Assembly: GCF_901709675.1 (NCBI RefSeq)
Contig: NC_051093.1
Location: 10,488,053 to 10,552,052 of the forward strand
Direction of reading: 5' to 3'
Length of the DNA stretch: 64,000 nucleotides
Origin: Syngnathus acus
Lineage: Eukaryota > Chordata > Actinopteri > Syngnathiformes > Syngnathidae
Below, in pieces: positions 48,960 through 60,136 of this stretch. Numbering within the stretch: the first letter of the stretch is position 1; the number at the start of each line of letters is the position of its first letter. The notes under the pieces are model-generated. The model made no database searches. It had not been told where the DNA came from and saw nothing but the letters and a program-made list of their open reading frames with translations. The position numbers and the translations under genes are program-made.

Positions 48960-51003
48960 ACGGCCGGGCCGGGCCGGGCCGAGCCAGGCGCTTCGGATCG
49001 CTTCATTTCTTTGAAAGGTCGGCATCTGCATTCCGGTGACAGCTTTTATTCTTTAGCTAAGACTGGACGGGACGGGGGAATGAATATTCAACGCATTCCG
49101 TTGTAGTGACCAATTGGTGGCAAGTGTTGTATCTACACATTTGATTTGTGGAGTCATTTCAACTACTACTTCTTACCAAGCGTCAGTACCCAGTCTGGCA
49201 CCTTTCCTTTGGTTACGTGACTCCCATTGCAAACCATTGGCTTTGCCTTAGTTGATCCATATGTGGATGAGAGAAAGAAGTGCCACACGTGTGTTTACGA
49301 CCAGACATAAAAAAAGAAAAAAGTGTGGTCAGATGATTGACAGCTTGGAATTTTTTGCAGTACACTTCCATTTGATTTGGTGAAACGAGCGTAAAACAAC
49401 ATGTGGAATTTGAGATGGATTCCTTTTGGTTTTTTTGTTGCCACAGCGTAAACGCCGAAACTGGTGGCGCTCTGGAAATGAGGCTTCCTAAACGGCTGCT
49501 TTTGAAGTTCTCTCGCGTGCTCGTCCGCACGGTAGAGTCCCAATCCGTGACCGTGCCACCCATTTATCCATGACTTCGTTTGTTCGTAACGTGCTGCAGT
49601 GGAACACGCCTCGCTCTCACCAAAGCGAACGCAGTGTTCTGTTGTCGTCAGCCACTTTTGGGGAAGCCGTGAATCGTATGTATGGATGCACTGAATGTAT
49701 GTGAATAAGTGTGGCGACAATGAAATCCTATCCTGATGACATGATGTTTATCTGTCTGTATATAAATAACAAAGCTGTTTATATATATTTGACATTCCTC
49801 TGTGGCTTGTTCTCAGATGGAGGCTGGGTTCCATTTGTTAACACTGTGACAATCTCTGTTCGTGTTTGTTCATGTCAACACTTTGAGTGCCATCACCGCT
49901 TTTGTGCAGCCTCCACTACAGCAGACGCACGAACGAGACCTTGTTTAATTTCCTGTCTTAGACAAGCTTGGCATTGTGGTCTGCATTTCTTCTTATATTT
50001 CCTTCAAGATGCAATGAAGGCATGCTACTTCTCTGACAAATGTCTTACAAAGCCAGTCATTCCTTTTGCGCCAAAAGAGTATTTTTGTCCCCATTCATTT
50101 GTTAAAGGGGTTTTGAGACGTTGCAGCACTTTGAGTTTGCTTTCTAAAGTATGGTTCCAGTTTCAATAAAATACAGCAAACAAGGTTTTGTTATGTCAGT
50201 CATGGATAACAAACACTCAGACATCCTATAAATGTAAGTCGGACTCGGTGGCGGTTTTTGGTTTCGCAAACGAACGTATTTGTATCGCTATTTTATTCAA
50301 CCATGAAGGAAACGGAACGTTCACCGTGTTGTTTCCCGTAGGAGCGAGAGGGGTGCACACGGGGTGTTACGCAAGTAGCCGTGCTCCCTTCAATGGCTGT
50401 TCACGAGCTCGTAAATCCTCCAACTCTGCCTTATCGTCACACATCTCGCAAAATAAAACGTAATATCAGACAGCCCGTGAATCTTAGTAGCAGTTTTTGG
50501 TTATGTGCTACAGCAGCAAGTTTTATACTCGCAGCAGTAAACTGGTGTATGAGTTTTCATTATTTCTACACTGTATCTGAAATGCCAAAGGCAACACCTC
50601 AGGTCTCCCGATCCCTGATACGTAACGGCCCAACACCGGCCCAGCACTTTCGCACCGCACGCTTTTCTTCCAACTCAACCGTGTCGTTCGCCGCACACAC
50701 ACACACACATACACACACACAGATTTGTGAGCATGGCAAGTTGATCTAAAATGCTTTCCGTGGTGCCCGGAATGAATGTGACTCAATGTAGTCGTAAGAT
50801 AATGAATGTGACTCCATGTACTCAATGTAGTCGTAAACTAGCCCCGTGCTATCGTAAGGCTAAACCGCGATTGAACTCTTTCACGTTTGGACCTAGCGAC
50901 TGCATTCTGATAGTTAACAATGAAATCTTCTGTTTGTATCGCTTTATCCCGCAAAGGAAAATGGCGATGCCTCCAATCATGGACAATTGATTTTGCTCTT
51001 CAG
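48960..51003 (+). other. klhl11 3' UTR and nt5c3b upstream region
   Basis: No Kelch gene follows klhl11, although human has KLHL10 here. The presumed klhl11 3' UTR runs to an AATAAA at 50165-50170. The remainder must contain the nt5c3b promoter and first exon. One candidate is ATG at 50393 with six codons to a weak donor at 50411 (CTC|GTAAAT), which would join the next exon in phase; this is unproven. A short CA array lies at 50695-50721. Confidence 0.5.
50165..50170 (+). terminator. Putative klhl11 poly(A) signal
   Basis: AATAAA about 1.2 kb after the klhl11 stop codon. Confidence 0.5.
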
Positions 51004-52762
51004 ATCCCCGAACTGTCCAACCCCTCCGTGTGCACGAGGGACCCTCAGAGAGTCCAGGAGATCCTCCAGTCCATGCTGCAGGCGGGTTCAAACACGTTAC
51101 AGGTCAGACAGCACCACGGGACACAACATTAGGTACACCACTCAATCAAATCCAATTAGTACCCCAACAACCAAAATAATGACTGTTGTTAAATGACTAC
51201 AAAATGGTTTATGAAGTGGCTTTTCTCCCTCGGTATTCCTCACGTGTGTTTTCGAATAGGTTATCTCAGACTTTGACATGACTCTCACGAGATTTGCGTT
51301 CAATGGCAAAAGATGCCCCACCTGTCACAGTAAGTGTGCATGTCAGGAATAAATGGAAATAAAAGCAGATGAATGAATTGTTTTGTGTACTTACTTGTGT
51401 GCAGATATTCTCGACAACAGCAAACTTATCTCTCAAGAATGCAAAGCAGAGGTGGGTCGAAAGTTCACAGATGCGTCATTGAAAACATGAGCTTGCCTTG
51501 TAATGTGACGCACCACTGCTGCATTTGTGTACTTTTTAAAGCCATCATGACAGATTCAAGTTTTGTGATTCTTTCTTCCTCTGCATTATCTCAAACCACA
51601 AAATACACATTTTGTCACCTGTCATGGCTGAAATACAATCAGCACTATTAATAGCAAAACCCATCAATTTGATGTTTTTCTAATATTCTTAAATGTGTAA
51701 CAGGATGTTAAACAGTGTTTCTGTATGACCTCAGTTGAAGCATCTGTTGAACACCTACTACCCCATCGAGATCGACTCGTCGCGCTCCATTGCTGAGAAG
51801 CTGCCGCTCATGGTGGAGTGGTGAGTTGCTCGCACGCTCGCTGGCTCACCAACAAAACGCCCGCCGTCGACCTGCCGAAAAAGCGCTCACGCGTCTTCCG
51901 CGTGCTTGTGATCAAAAGGTGGACCAAAGCGCACGAGCTGCTGGTACAGCAGAAAATCAGGAAGGATCAGCTGGCCGCCGTGGTGCAAGAGTCCGACGCC
52001 AAGCTCAGGTCAGTGGCGCACGCACGCACGCACGCTTACACCTCCGCTATCGTATGTTGCTATAAATGAAGACAAGACTTTGGGATCATCACAATTGTGA
52101 ATGCGGGTCACTTTTGCAGGGAGGGCTACCCGCTGTTCTTTTCGCACCTGCACCAACACAGCATCCCTCTGCTCATCTTCTCGGCCGGCATCGGAGACAT
52201 CCTGGAGGAGGTCATCCGCCAGGCGGGGGTCTTCTACCCCAACGTCAACGTCTTCTCCAATTACATGGACTTTGACCAGGCCGTGAGTATGGGCTGGAGG
52301 GCGTGAGCATTTTCTGTTTCGGACATGATTGGATTGAAATTTGAGGCCTCATGTGGCTTCCTCCCTCCCTCCCGTCAGGGGGTGCTGAAGGCGTTCAAGG
52401 GCGAGCTGATCCACATCTACAACAAGCGGGAGGGCGCCCTGCTCAACACGGGTCACTTCCAGGAGCTGCGAGCCCGACCCAATGTGCTCCTGCTGGGAGA
52501 CTCCCTGGGCGACCTAAGCATGGCCGATGGCGTGCACGACATGGAGAACATCCTCAAGATTGGCTTCCTCAACGACAAGGTGACACCAAATCATAAATAT
52601 TCCACAAATAAGTCATGCAGGCTTCATTTTCATGCTGCTGCTGTTGTATAGGTGGAGGAGAGGAAGCAATCGTACCTGGACTCTTACGACATCGTGCTGG
52701 TGAAAGACGAGACCCTGGACGTGGCCAACGCTGTGCTGTTCTACCTCACTGGAAACAAGTGA
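51004..52762 (+). CDS. nt5c3b: Cytosolic 5'-nucleotidase IIIB (start exon not located)
   Basis: Eight coding exons: 51004-51102, 51260-51329, 51405-51451, 51735-51820, 51919-52008, 52120-52282, 52379-52579, 52652-52762. They encode 288 residues in continuous phase (human about 300). The enzyme is a HAD-superfamily 5'-nucleotidase; the B form prefers 7-methyl-GMP from mRNA cap turnover as well as pyrimidine nucleotides. The catalytic DxDxT loop is [31 protein letters not shown] (motif II) and [12 protein letters not shown] (motif III) are all present. The C-terminus follows the family ([15 protein letters not shown]). The first exon seen begins IPELSN, where relatives read (M)xPEL, so only a short initiating exon is missing. 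It converges with fkbp10, as in human. The A paralogue is less likely because of synteny. Confidence 0.92.
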
Positions 52763-53980
52763 CCCCCCCCCCACACACACCTTTTTGATTTAAGGACTTG
52801 CTTGACACTCCCAGGCAGAGGCGCAACTACCAACATTCTGAGGGGCAGGCGTGCCACCGACCACCCGCCTCCCCCTTTTTACTGGTTGAATTATTCCTAT
52901 CTGATGTCATCACTGGTGTCCTCTACGGCAAATGTCTTGATGTATGTCCCCTTCAGCACTTGCCTGTATCCTATGTGGTCTAATACGCACGCAATAATAG
53001 CTTTGAATGAATTTGACATCTTGCTCATTTTTACATTCAACTCATGTTTGGAAATGAAGCACTTGGTGTCAAGGGAAGGGGATGTTCCTACACTTGCAAC
53101 TAACATTAGACCAACCTGTCACCTTTCCTTTTTACTTTTCAAATTTGCCGCATGGCTCTTAATAGACTCGGAGCAAGAACACAGCCACGGACCTATCGTT
53201 AGAATTCCTGTACACTTGTATCTTTGCGTCTGCAATTTCTACCAAAGTTGACAAATGCTCCTCTTTGACGACTTCATGAAAATAGTGCTAATTCACACTA
53301 GAGTTGTAGCCAAAATATATACGATGTACATATAACAAGGCTTTTCTTTTGGTAAAAATGACTATGTATAGTAAGGCTTTTTTTATTTGTAGAAAATAAC
53401 CATGTATATATATAGTGAGGCTTTTTTGTTTTCTTTAAAAAAAAAAAAAAAAAGAAAAGGCCAAGCATAGTAAGGCTTTTTTTCTTTTTTTTTTTTAAAC
53501 ACTTTCTCTCACAAAATGATTCTCTCTGCTCTCAGGACTTTTCATTAAGTACCACAGCCAGTATAAAAAAAAAAAAAGATAGAAGATAAGCATGTAATGC
53601 GTCTGCCTTGCAGTTCAAGATTCAAGAGTTGGAGGTTTTGAGTCTGGAGTTGTCATGTTCTCTGATGTTAACCCCTATCCACACTGAGCGTCAAACAAAT
53701 GCGAATGTGGCGTTCTCGTCAGGTTCCGTTCAAGGTGGCTAGAGGTTTGCCTGCACTTTTCTTGTTGGGAGGGAAATGTCAACGTATTCCTCGTGACCAA
53801 AAAAAGACTAAAACGGTTGGCGAACGATTTGCAACCTTGAACGAACCCTAACGAAAATGCGACATTCCCTATCTTTTCATTCAGATCACCGAGTCGTACT
53901 TAACGATGCATCCTTCCAACATTTCAAATAGCGGCTCGTGGACGTCACAGTATGCAGATGGCTCGGGCAGGCCTCTCATT
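52763..53980. other. Convergent 3' region of nt5c3b and fkbp10
   Basis: 3' UTR sequence of two converging genes. A minus-strand AATAAA (TTTATT at about 53372) could end fkbp10. Around 53330-53500 an approximately 60-bp sequence containing AAGGCTTTT and poly(A)/poly(T) runs recurs four times. No coding potential was seen. Confidence 0.5.
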
Positions 53981-56781
53981 TTACAACTCGTCCTTCTTGT
54001 CGGTTTGTAGCGTCACCTCCTGCGCGACGATCTTCCCGTCCTTGTCGGTGTCCTGACTGTCGAACATGTCCCGGATGATGTCGTCGGGAGGCACGCCGGG
54101 CCTCAGGCGGCCGTTGCCCTGCCGCACCTGCAGCGTGATGAAGTCCGAGAACTACCAGGAGGAGGAAGGGAGTTGATGTCACAAGATTGGGTCGCGGATG
54201 AGCGACATACGTATGTTGACCATTTTGCAGAGTCCCGAAATGTTGCTTTCTTGGGCTGCGGGGGTTACCTCCCGCAGGGGCACCTGGCCGTCGCCGTCCA
54301 GGTCCATGGCGGCGAAGAGAGGCTCGGGGACATCCTCCAGCCACACGAACACGAAGCCGTCGGGGACGCCTATCTGCAGCTCCACCAACTCCAGCTGGAA
54401 AAACAACACGGCGCTGCCCGGGACCACGCCGGCTGCCGGAAACAAGACGCATCGTTAGGTACACCTCAACCCGGCCGGGTACTTGCCGAGTGAAAATATC
54501 TTCCTACCTCCCTTTTCCCCGTGAGCCCATTGAGGCGGGACCACCACTTCCCTGGCCTCGCCCACACACATGCCCATCAAACCCTGCTCCACACCCGGGA
54601 TCACCTCACTGGCCCCCAGCGTGGTGACGGACGGCGAGTCCTGCTGCTCCCTAAGCATAAGTGCGCACACATATAGAATCAAGATGATAACCTCGTCTGT
54701 CTTCTTTCTTTTTTAATGCAAGAAAGTCCACTCTGGGTGTGTATGGAAACCTTGATGCCATGCCGGCATTCGTGCTGTTGCCGTGGAAACGTAAAGAGTA
54801 GCGGAGAGAGTCCATGCAGGCGGTGAAGAGCGAACGAGCGAGCAGGTGGCGCTCACGAGGAGTACAGCAGCGTGCCGTCCATCAGCGAGCAGTTGTAGCG
54901 GTAACGCAGCCAGTCGTTCTTCTGGCTGCCGGGCCCGCACTCCGCGGGCCGGCGCACTACTTTCACCTCCACCGCGTCGTCGGCGTTGTGGAAGTCCAGC
55001 ACGTGGATGTGGAACACCAGCACGGCCGAGCCGGGGATCAGATCAGCTGAGGGAGGCGTTTGGTACAAAACAAAACAACAAAACCCAGACAAGCACCTCA
55101 ACTCCTCGTGCCTCTGCAAACGTTCCAATGATCTCTCCTCTCTGCGGCAACTTACGGACGCCCTGTCCTCCGTACGCCAAGTGAGGCGGCACCACCACCT
55201 TCCTCTTCTCGCCCATACACAGACCCCGCAGGGCTCGGTCCATACCGGCGATGACGTACCCTCGGCCCACGTAAGTGTTGTATGTGCTGTTCCTCCGGTA
55301 GCTGACGCGCACAAACACGATTGGAGATTCGCTGCAATCGATATAGGGCTGTGTCGGCCACAGAAGAAAGATGGGCGTTCACCTGGAGTCAAAGGCGGTG
55401 CCGTCCTGGAAGGTGCCGTTGTAGTGGTAACGGATGAAGTCCCCGACGGCGCTCCGCCGCTCGCAGCCTTCCGGGACCTCCAAGACCTCAACCGCGACGT
55501 CGTCTTTGTGGTTGAATACGTCCACCATCAGGACTTCAAACAGCAGCGTGGCCTGCGGGGGTACGCCGCTTCCTGTCGGAGGACACGCCCCGTTTCGAAG
55601 ATGCAAACGCGCGGACAGAACAAAACGGCCAGCGGTCCGTACCGTGTCCTTTCTCTCCGTACGCCAGGAACGGCGGGACGATGATGGTGCGTCTTTCTCC
55701 CACGCACATTCCCAGCAGGCCTTCCTCCATGCCCTCGATCAGATCACCTTGCCCCAAGTACGTGTCATAGGTCGCGTTCTTCGTGTGGCTGCGACACGTG
55801 CGCATGCATTGTTGTTTGCTTAGGGTCGCATTCTTCGTGCGGCTGCAACACGTGCGCGTGCATTGTTGTTCAGAAACACACACCTGGACAGGAAGGTCTG
55901 CCCGGAGAGCAGGGTGCCGTTGTAGTGGTAACGCACAAAGTCGGCGGCGCCGGCGGTGCGCGCGCATCGCTCGGGTTTGCCGAGCGTGCGGATTTGGACT
56001 TTGTCCTCGGAGTTCCAAATGTCTAGCAGCAGCACGTCGTACACCAAGACAGAATTTGGCGGGATCACGCTGCCTGCCAGATACACATTTGTAAAAGATA
56101 GAAAGGACTTGCAGTGCAGTGCAGTGCAGAGAAGAAATGGAGGGAATAAACGTCAAAATGAGCACTCAAGTAACGTTACGACTTCAACAAGTACTTTGTT
56201 ACTCTCCGCCGCCACTGCACGAGAATTACCTGATCCCACGCTCCCGTAGGCCAGGTGCGGCGGCACAGTGATCCTGCGGCGCTCGTTGACACAGGTGCCC
56301 AGCAGGCCTCGGTCCATTCCCTGGATGAGACGGCCCACACCCACCTGACTGATGAACGCCTTACCTCGGATATGACTGATAGATAGAGAGAGAGAGCGAG
56401 AGAGAGAGAAAGTGAAATCAATAAAGTTTATGGAATACAGGGCCTGCAACTTGATACACAATCAATACCTTACCGCGGGAACTTGAAATCAATGATTCCA
56501 AGTTAGCGTTTAAGAGTCAAGCAAACGCGCAGGCGCAGCGCACACCTCGGTGGTTAAACGCGAACCAATCAAACGTGAGGGAAATGAATTCACCTGGAGT
56601 CGAACATCGTTTCGTTCGACTGAAAGGTTCCGTTGAAGTGGTAGCGAACGAAGTCCTCCATTTGAACCTCACGGGGGCAACGTTTGGGCATGTGGTAGCG
56701 GTCCACCACGACATCCAGTGGCGGAGGCTCGGCGTGACATTGCGAGGTGACGACGTGGAAGCAAAGCAGCAGAAGAAACAT
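53981..56781 (-). CDS. fkbp10: Peptidyl-prolyl cis-trans isomerase FKBP10 (FKBP65)
   Basis: Ten coding exons on the minus strand: 56781-56594, 56375-56230, 56073-55884, 55788-55643, 55572-55383, 55301-55156, 55046-54857, 54650-54508, 54432-54269, 54151-53981. Phases close to 557 residues (human 582). FKBP65 is an ER-resident prolyl isomerase and chaperone for procollagen and elastin; human loss causes osteogenesis imperfecta and Bruck syndrome. A hydrophobic signal peptide ([11 protein letters not shown]) is followed by four FKBP domains of about 112 residues. Two EF-hand loops are complete: D490-E501 ([12 protein letters not shown]) and D535-E546 ([12 protein letters not shown]). The protein ends in a canonical KDEL (human HEEL). 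Domains 2-4 are each encoded by a 190-nt plus 146-nt (or 143-nt) exon pair. Repeated RYHYNGT sequons mark N-glycosylation sites. A duplicated acceptor precedes exon 4. Confidence 0.97.
55770..55870 (-). repeat. 54-bp tandem duplication spanning the fkbp10 exon 4 acceptor
   Basis: Two diverged copies begin at 55770 and 55824 (54-bp period, about 47 bp clearly aligned with a few mismatches). Each contains an acceptor (CGCAG or TGCAG) followed by the first codons of exon 4. The upstream acceptor would start the exon at 55842 instead of 55788, adding 54 nt in frame without a stop. Confidence 0.9.
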
Positions 56782-57738
56782 TCCGACTTTTGACTTTGAG
56801 GAGGAAGCCCAGTGTGCTCATCAGCAGAACTGCATCAGCAGAACATCTTCCAAACGAAAGACAAAATGAAAAAAGCGAGTTCCGATGGTGAGTTTCGAAA
56901 TAACAAAATGACTGTCAAATGTTGACGGCGACGTGCGTGATATGACCCAAATCAGACGAGTTGAGCCGACTGCAATTGTCCCCATACCCAGTTTGAACGA
57001 CACTAAATGGAGTGTTCCAACCCCAGGTTATTACCTATTCTTCCAAGGTTATTACCTATCGACTGAACGAGCCTTGGTTTTATTTTGAAGGGTGCAGATT
57101 TAACGTCCGTTTTTCTTCCCTCTTGTCTGACTTGTCAAACTTGACTTATCTTCGTCGTGGCTGCTGGCGAAAAGAAAAGAAAAGAAAAGAAAAGAAAAGA
57201 AAAGAAAAGGGGGAGAGGGGAGTCACCCTTAAAGGAAAACTACAAACCACCCGAAGGTAACACGTGTGCATTTCGACGATCAAAAAAGAGCTTTTCCAAT
57301 TGGGCAGTTAGTAACGGTCCCCCTTGTAAAACGCCCTTCTTGAGGTGGCTTAGACGTGTTCTGTCTCACTTCTTGCATCATCAGCCTGCAAGCCTTTTAG
57401 CACAAATGGTACGAGAAAGTTGCGGAAGCTTTCACTGCTGGCAACTGTGGGCTATGTGTGTCACGCTCAAACGTTTGTCAAGACAAGAGCGATGGCCCCA
57501 ACTTCAGGGACGCCTGAACAAAAACACCAAAGTTGGATGAAAAGTTGAAATCAGTGTCGTGTCCAATTTTCACATTATAATTTTACAATGCTGATTTCTT
57601 GGATTGTACGTCGGCACTTCGTCACACTGCTTGCTGTTACCACTCTTACCTTTACTGTCATTCATTTCTATTTTGGGACGGAAGAAAAGAAACTGAAAGT
57701 AATGTGTAGTATTGTGTTGTTGAATGATCTGCCAGCAG
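56782..57738. other. fkbp10 upstream region
   Basis: Likely fkbp10 promoter side; no TATA box or second gene was recognised. An (AAAAG)n array lies at 57170-57209. Confidence 0.45.
57170..57209. repeat. (AAAAG)8 microsatellite
   Basis: Eight perfect AAAAG pentanucleotides. Confidence 0.95.
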
Positions 57739-58440
57739 ATGGCAGAGGCGAGCAGGATTGCGAGCAGGACTGTGCGAGTGAGAGGCCTGCCGGCAGACGG
57801 CTCCTTGAGCAATTAACCGGCCATTTCCTGCGATCCAGAAACGGCGGAGGGGAAATAGAGTCTGTTCGAGTGGACCCAACAAACCCCAACTGTGCCCTGG
57901 TCCAGTTTAAAGACAGTGCAGGTCAGACCTCCACCAAGACGGCAAAGTCGTGTACGTGCTACACCGGGCGAACCAGCAAAAATAATGGAGTTAAAGTCAG
58001 AAAGTGGGAATTCTGACTTTAACGTCAGAATTCTGACTTTATTCTCAGAATTCTGACTTTAAAATCGGAATTCTGACTTTAAAGTCAGAATTCTGAGAAA
58101 AAAAGTCAGAATCCTGTCACCCCTCGTTTTTTCTTCTTCACTGGCCCTAATCCTCTTCCGTAGCTTGGTGGTGGTAATAGAAATAAAGATAGATTCGGTC
58201 AACATTGTCTAGTTCAAGTCATAAAGCGAGGCTATTAAGGGACCCGGAAACTGTTTAAAATGATGTAAAAAAAACAACAACACAATGTATCTCCTTGAAA
58301 TAACACTGGCATTGTCTCCTAGTGGCCCAGACTCAACCATGACCCACTGCAAAGTCAACTTCAGCCTGCCTGGTCACAACAAGCACGCCACCATCAAGGT
58401 CACCTACCTGGGATACAAAAAGTGGGTGTTAGCTCTTTGT
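57739..58440 (+). pseudogene. Decayed RRM-domain gene (NMI/IFI35/RBM43/PARP14-like)
   Basis: From the ATG at 57739 one frame reads MAEASR...TVRVRGLPAD and then meets a stop at 57814. A second frame, offset by two, continues from 57801 as LLEQLTGHFLRSRNGGGE...VRVD..ALVQFKDSA. Together these give the start, helix and GGGE loop of the RRM found in the NMI, IFI35, RBM43 and PARP10/14 group, so a frameshifting indel separates them. A donor at 57921 and an acceptor at 58320-58321 would add VAQ, matching the family's FxDSxVAQ continuation, but the frame then ends in a stop at 58340. Two breaks argue for a pseudogene; an assembly error or misjudged exon is possible. Its place in the family is recalled, not searched. 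Confidence 0.5.
57997..58096. repeat. 20-bp palindromic tandem array around GAATTC
   Basis: About five units of exactly 20 bp, each centred on CAGAATTCTG and ending GACTTT. The unit is nearly its own reverse complement. It lies in the presumed intron of the RRM pseudogene. Confidence 0.9.
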
Positions 58441-60126
58441 AAAAATACATCATAATCATCATACGATTTGCTCTGAATGATTGCCAGGAGCGTCAAGGGC
58501 ATTATGCGTAAATCCTATTTTGCCTGCCTGCTGGTAATTGTACTATGAACTGTATACATTTGTGGCTTGAATCTAAAAGTGAAGAAATGAGTTCATGCTT
58601 TCTTTTCATTGCATGTTTTTGCACTTGAGAATTCCTCCGTGTCGTAAAGTTAAGCCAATTGCGAAGGACAATGAGATGTTCCGGCCTGTAATTAATATCT
58701 TTGTTGTTGCAAATGTTAAAAAGAAGTTAATCAACTCGGTCAGTGATCTGATTTTATTATGCAAAATATTGGAATCGGCATCAGCCTAGGCCTTAGTTAA
58801 AGCCGGTCTTGATTGAATCGGACCAATTAAAAAAAACAACAACAGACGTTTTTCCAATTTCTTGTTATGCTTTTTTTTTTTTTTTATTAGTCCTGGAAAA
58901 CATGTAAGGCATATGGTAACATTACACACTGAAGCGTTACAAGCTGTAGCGGCCCACTCGGAGCCTACCCGGAGTCGAGCACAGAAAGAAGCAGCATCGA
59001 TTCAAAAAGGGTTTTTTCCCCAAAAAATCAAATTTGAAAACAACAACAAAAGTGGTTTTGATTGGCGTCGTGTTTTTTTGTGGAGGGTTGCGGTGGATAC
59101 AAAGTTACACAAGACGCGCATCAATGGTCACGTTTGAGGAAAGCCCGTGTTTCAATGGTGAGCGTTTGGATGTGGGGGACGAGGGCCGGCGCATTCCTAG
59201 ACTTAGGTGGCTGCCCGTGCCGGAGGCTTCGCTTGGCAACTTGACACGTGACTTATTCTTTCTCACACCACATGAACACTAAACTAAGCTGTATATACAC
59301 ACAACATTGTTACATCTTTTGGAACTAAACATGCATCCTAGTACTGTACATTATCAGCCAATAATGTCAACTGAGGCCAGGCCGCCTGACCTCATTGGCT
59401 GGCCGGCAGGAGGGAGTGGAAAGGACACGTGGAATTTGGGGAACATTTCCACAGACGGGGCGGGACGCGGACGAGACAGTTGTGCTGTAAATCGAGCTAA
59501 AACTGTTGGAAGGACCTGAGAAACCACATGAAAAGAAAAGCGGTATCTGCGCTAGAAGCCCCAAAAAAAAGACAAGGAATGCGATTGGACGCTTGTTGTC
59601 TCAGTGCATTTTTTATCCTCTTTCCTCGCCACACGTGAGATCCAATCCAGAACCGCAACGTTGGCTCGGAAACTTTCCTCCCGTTGCATAAGTGTCTGGA
59701 AACACCGCGAAAGCATTTAAAGATGTCGCGGGAAGTGGCGAGCGGATCCACTTAACACGCCGTTTACCTCGGAGCTGTACCACATCCAGTGCTTAGGTCC
59801 CAGCGGGCTGAGTGTTAGCATTCCTAATGCCAGCCACATATTAAGTTTTAGAAAACAATTGTCCTGCCTGGACACTTCTGATGCTAGTGCTAGTATCGCG
59901 GCTAACATTTGAATCCAGTGCAGTTTTTATCATTATATATGTTTTTTTTTATATCATATTTATTTATTTGTTTGAAAAATGAATGAATGTTTTCAAATAT
60001 CTATTCAGGTACAATTTCATACTTTTGAATGGCGATATTGTTTGAGTTGTTGCGACTTTCTGTCTCTGGCTTGTTTTTTGATGACCACGCAACTGTTGGA
60101 ATACAATAGCGTATGAGGCTAAAGTG
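58441..60126. other. Intergenic sequence, no gene recognised
   Basis: Contains scattered poly(A)/poly(T) runs and short open frames without family resemblance. A minus-strand AATAAA occurs near 58885, but no minus-strand coding exon was found to go with it. Confidence 0.45.
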
Positions 60127-60136
60127 TTTGTCAGTA

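Noticed and set aside
47379-49031. 550-codon minus-strand open frame opposite klhl11 exon 2
   Set aside because: It mirrors a GC-rich Kelch exon whose codon bias removes stops from the opposite strand. Its His/Val/Leu/Arg-rich composition matches no family and there is no promoter or splice support.
57588-58016. 142-codon frame with a hydrophobic N-terminus as an intact membrane protein
   Set aside because: Its C-terminal half is the RRM-like segment, whose proper start lies in another frame at 57739; the hydrophobic part is upstream non-coding sequence.
57997-58096. Regular 20-bp repeats suggesting a CRISPR-like array
   Set aside because: There are no unique spacers, the repeats are contiguous, and the genome is eukaryotic.
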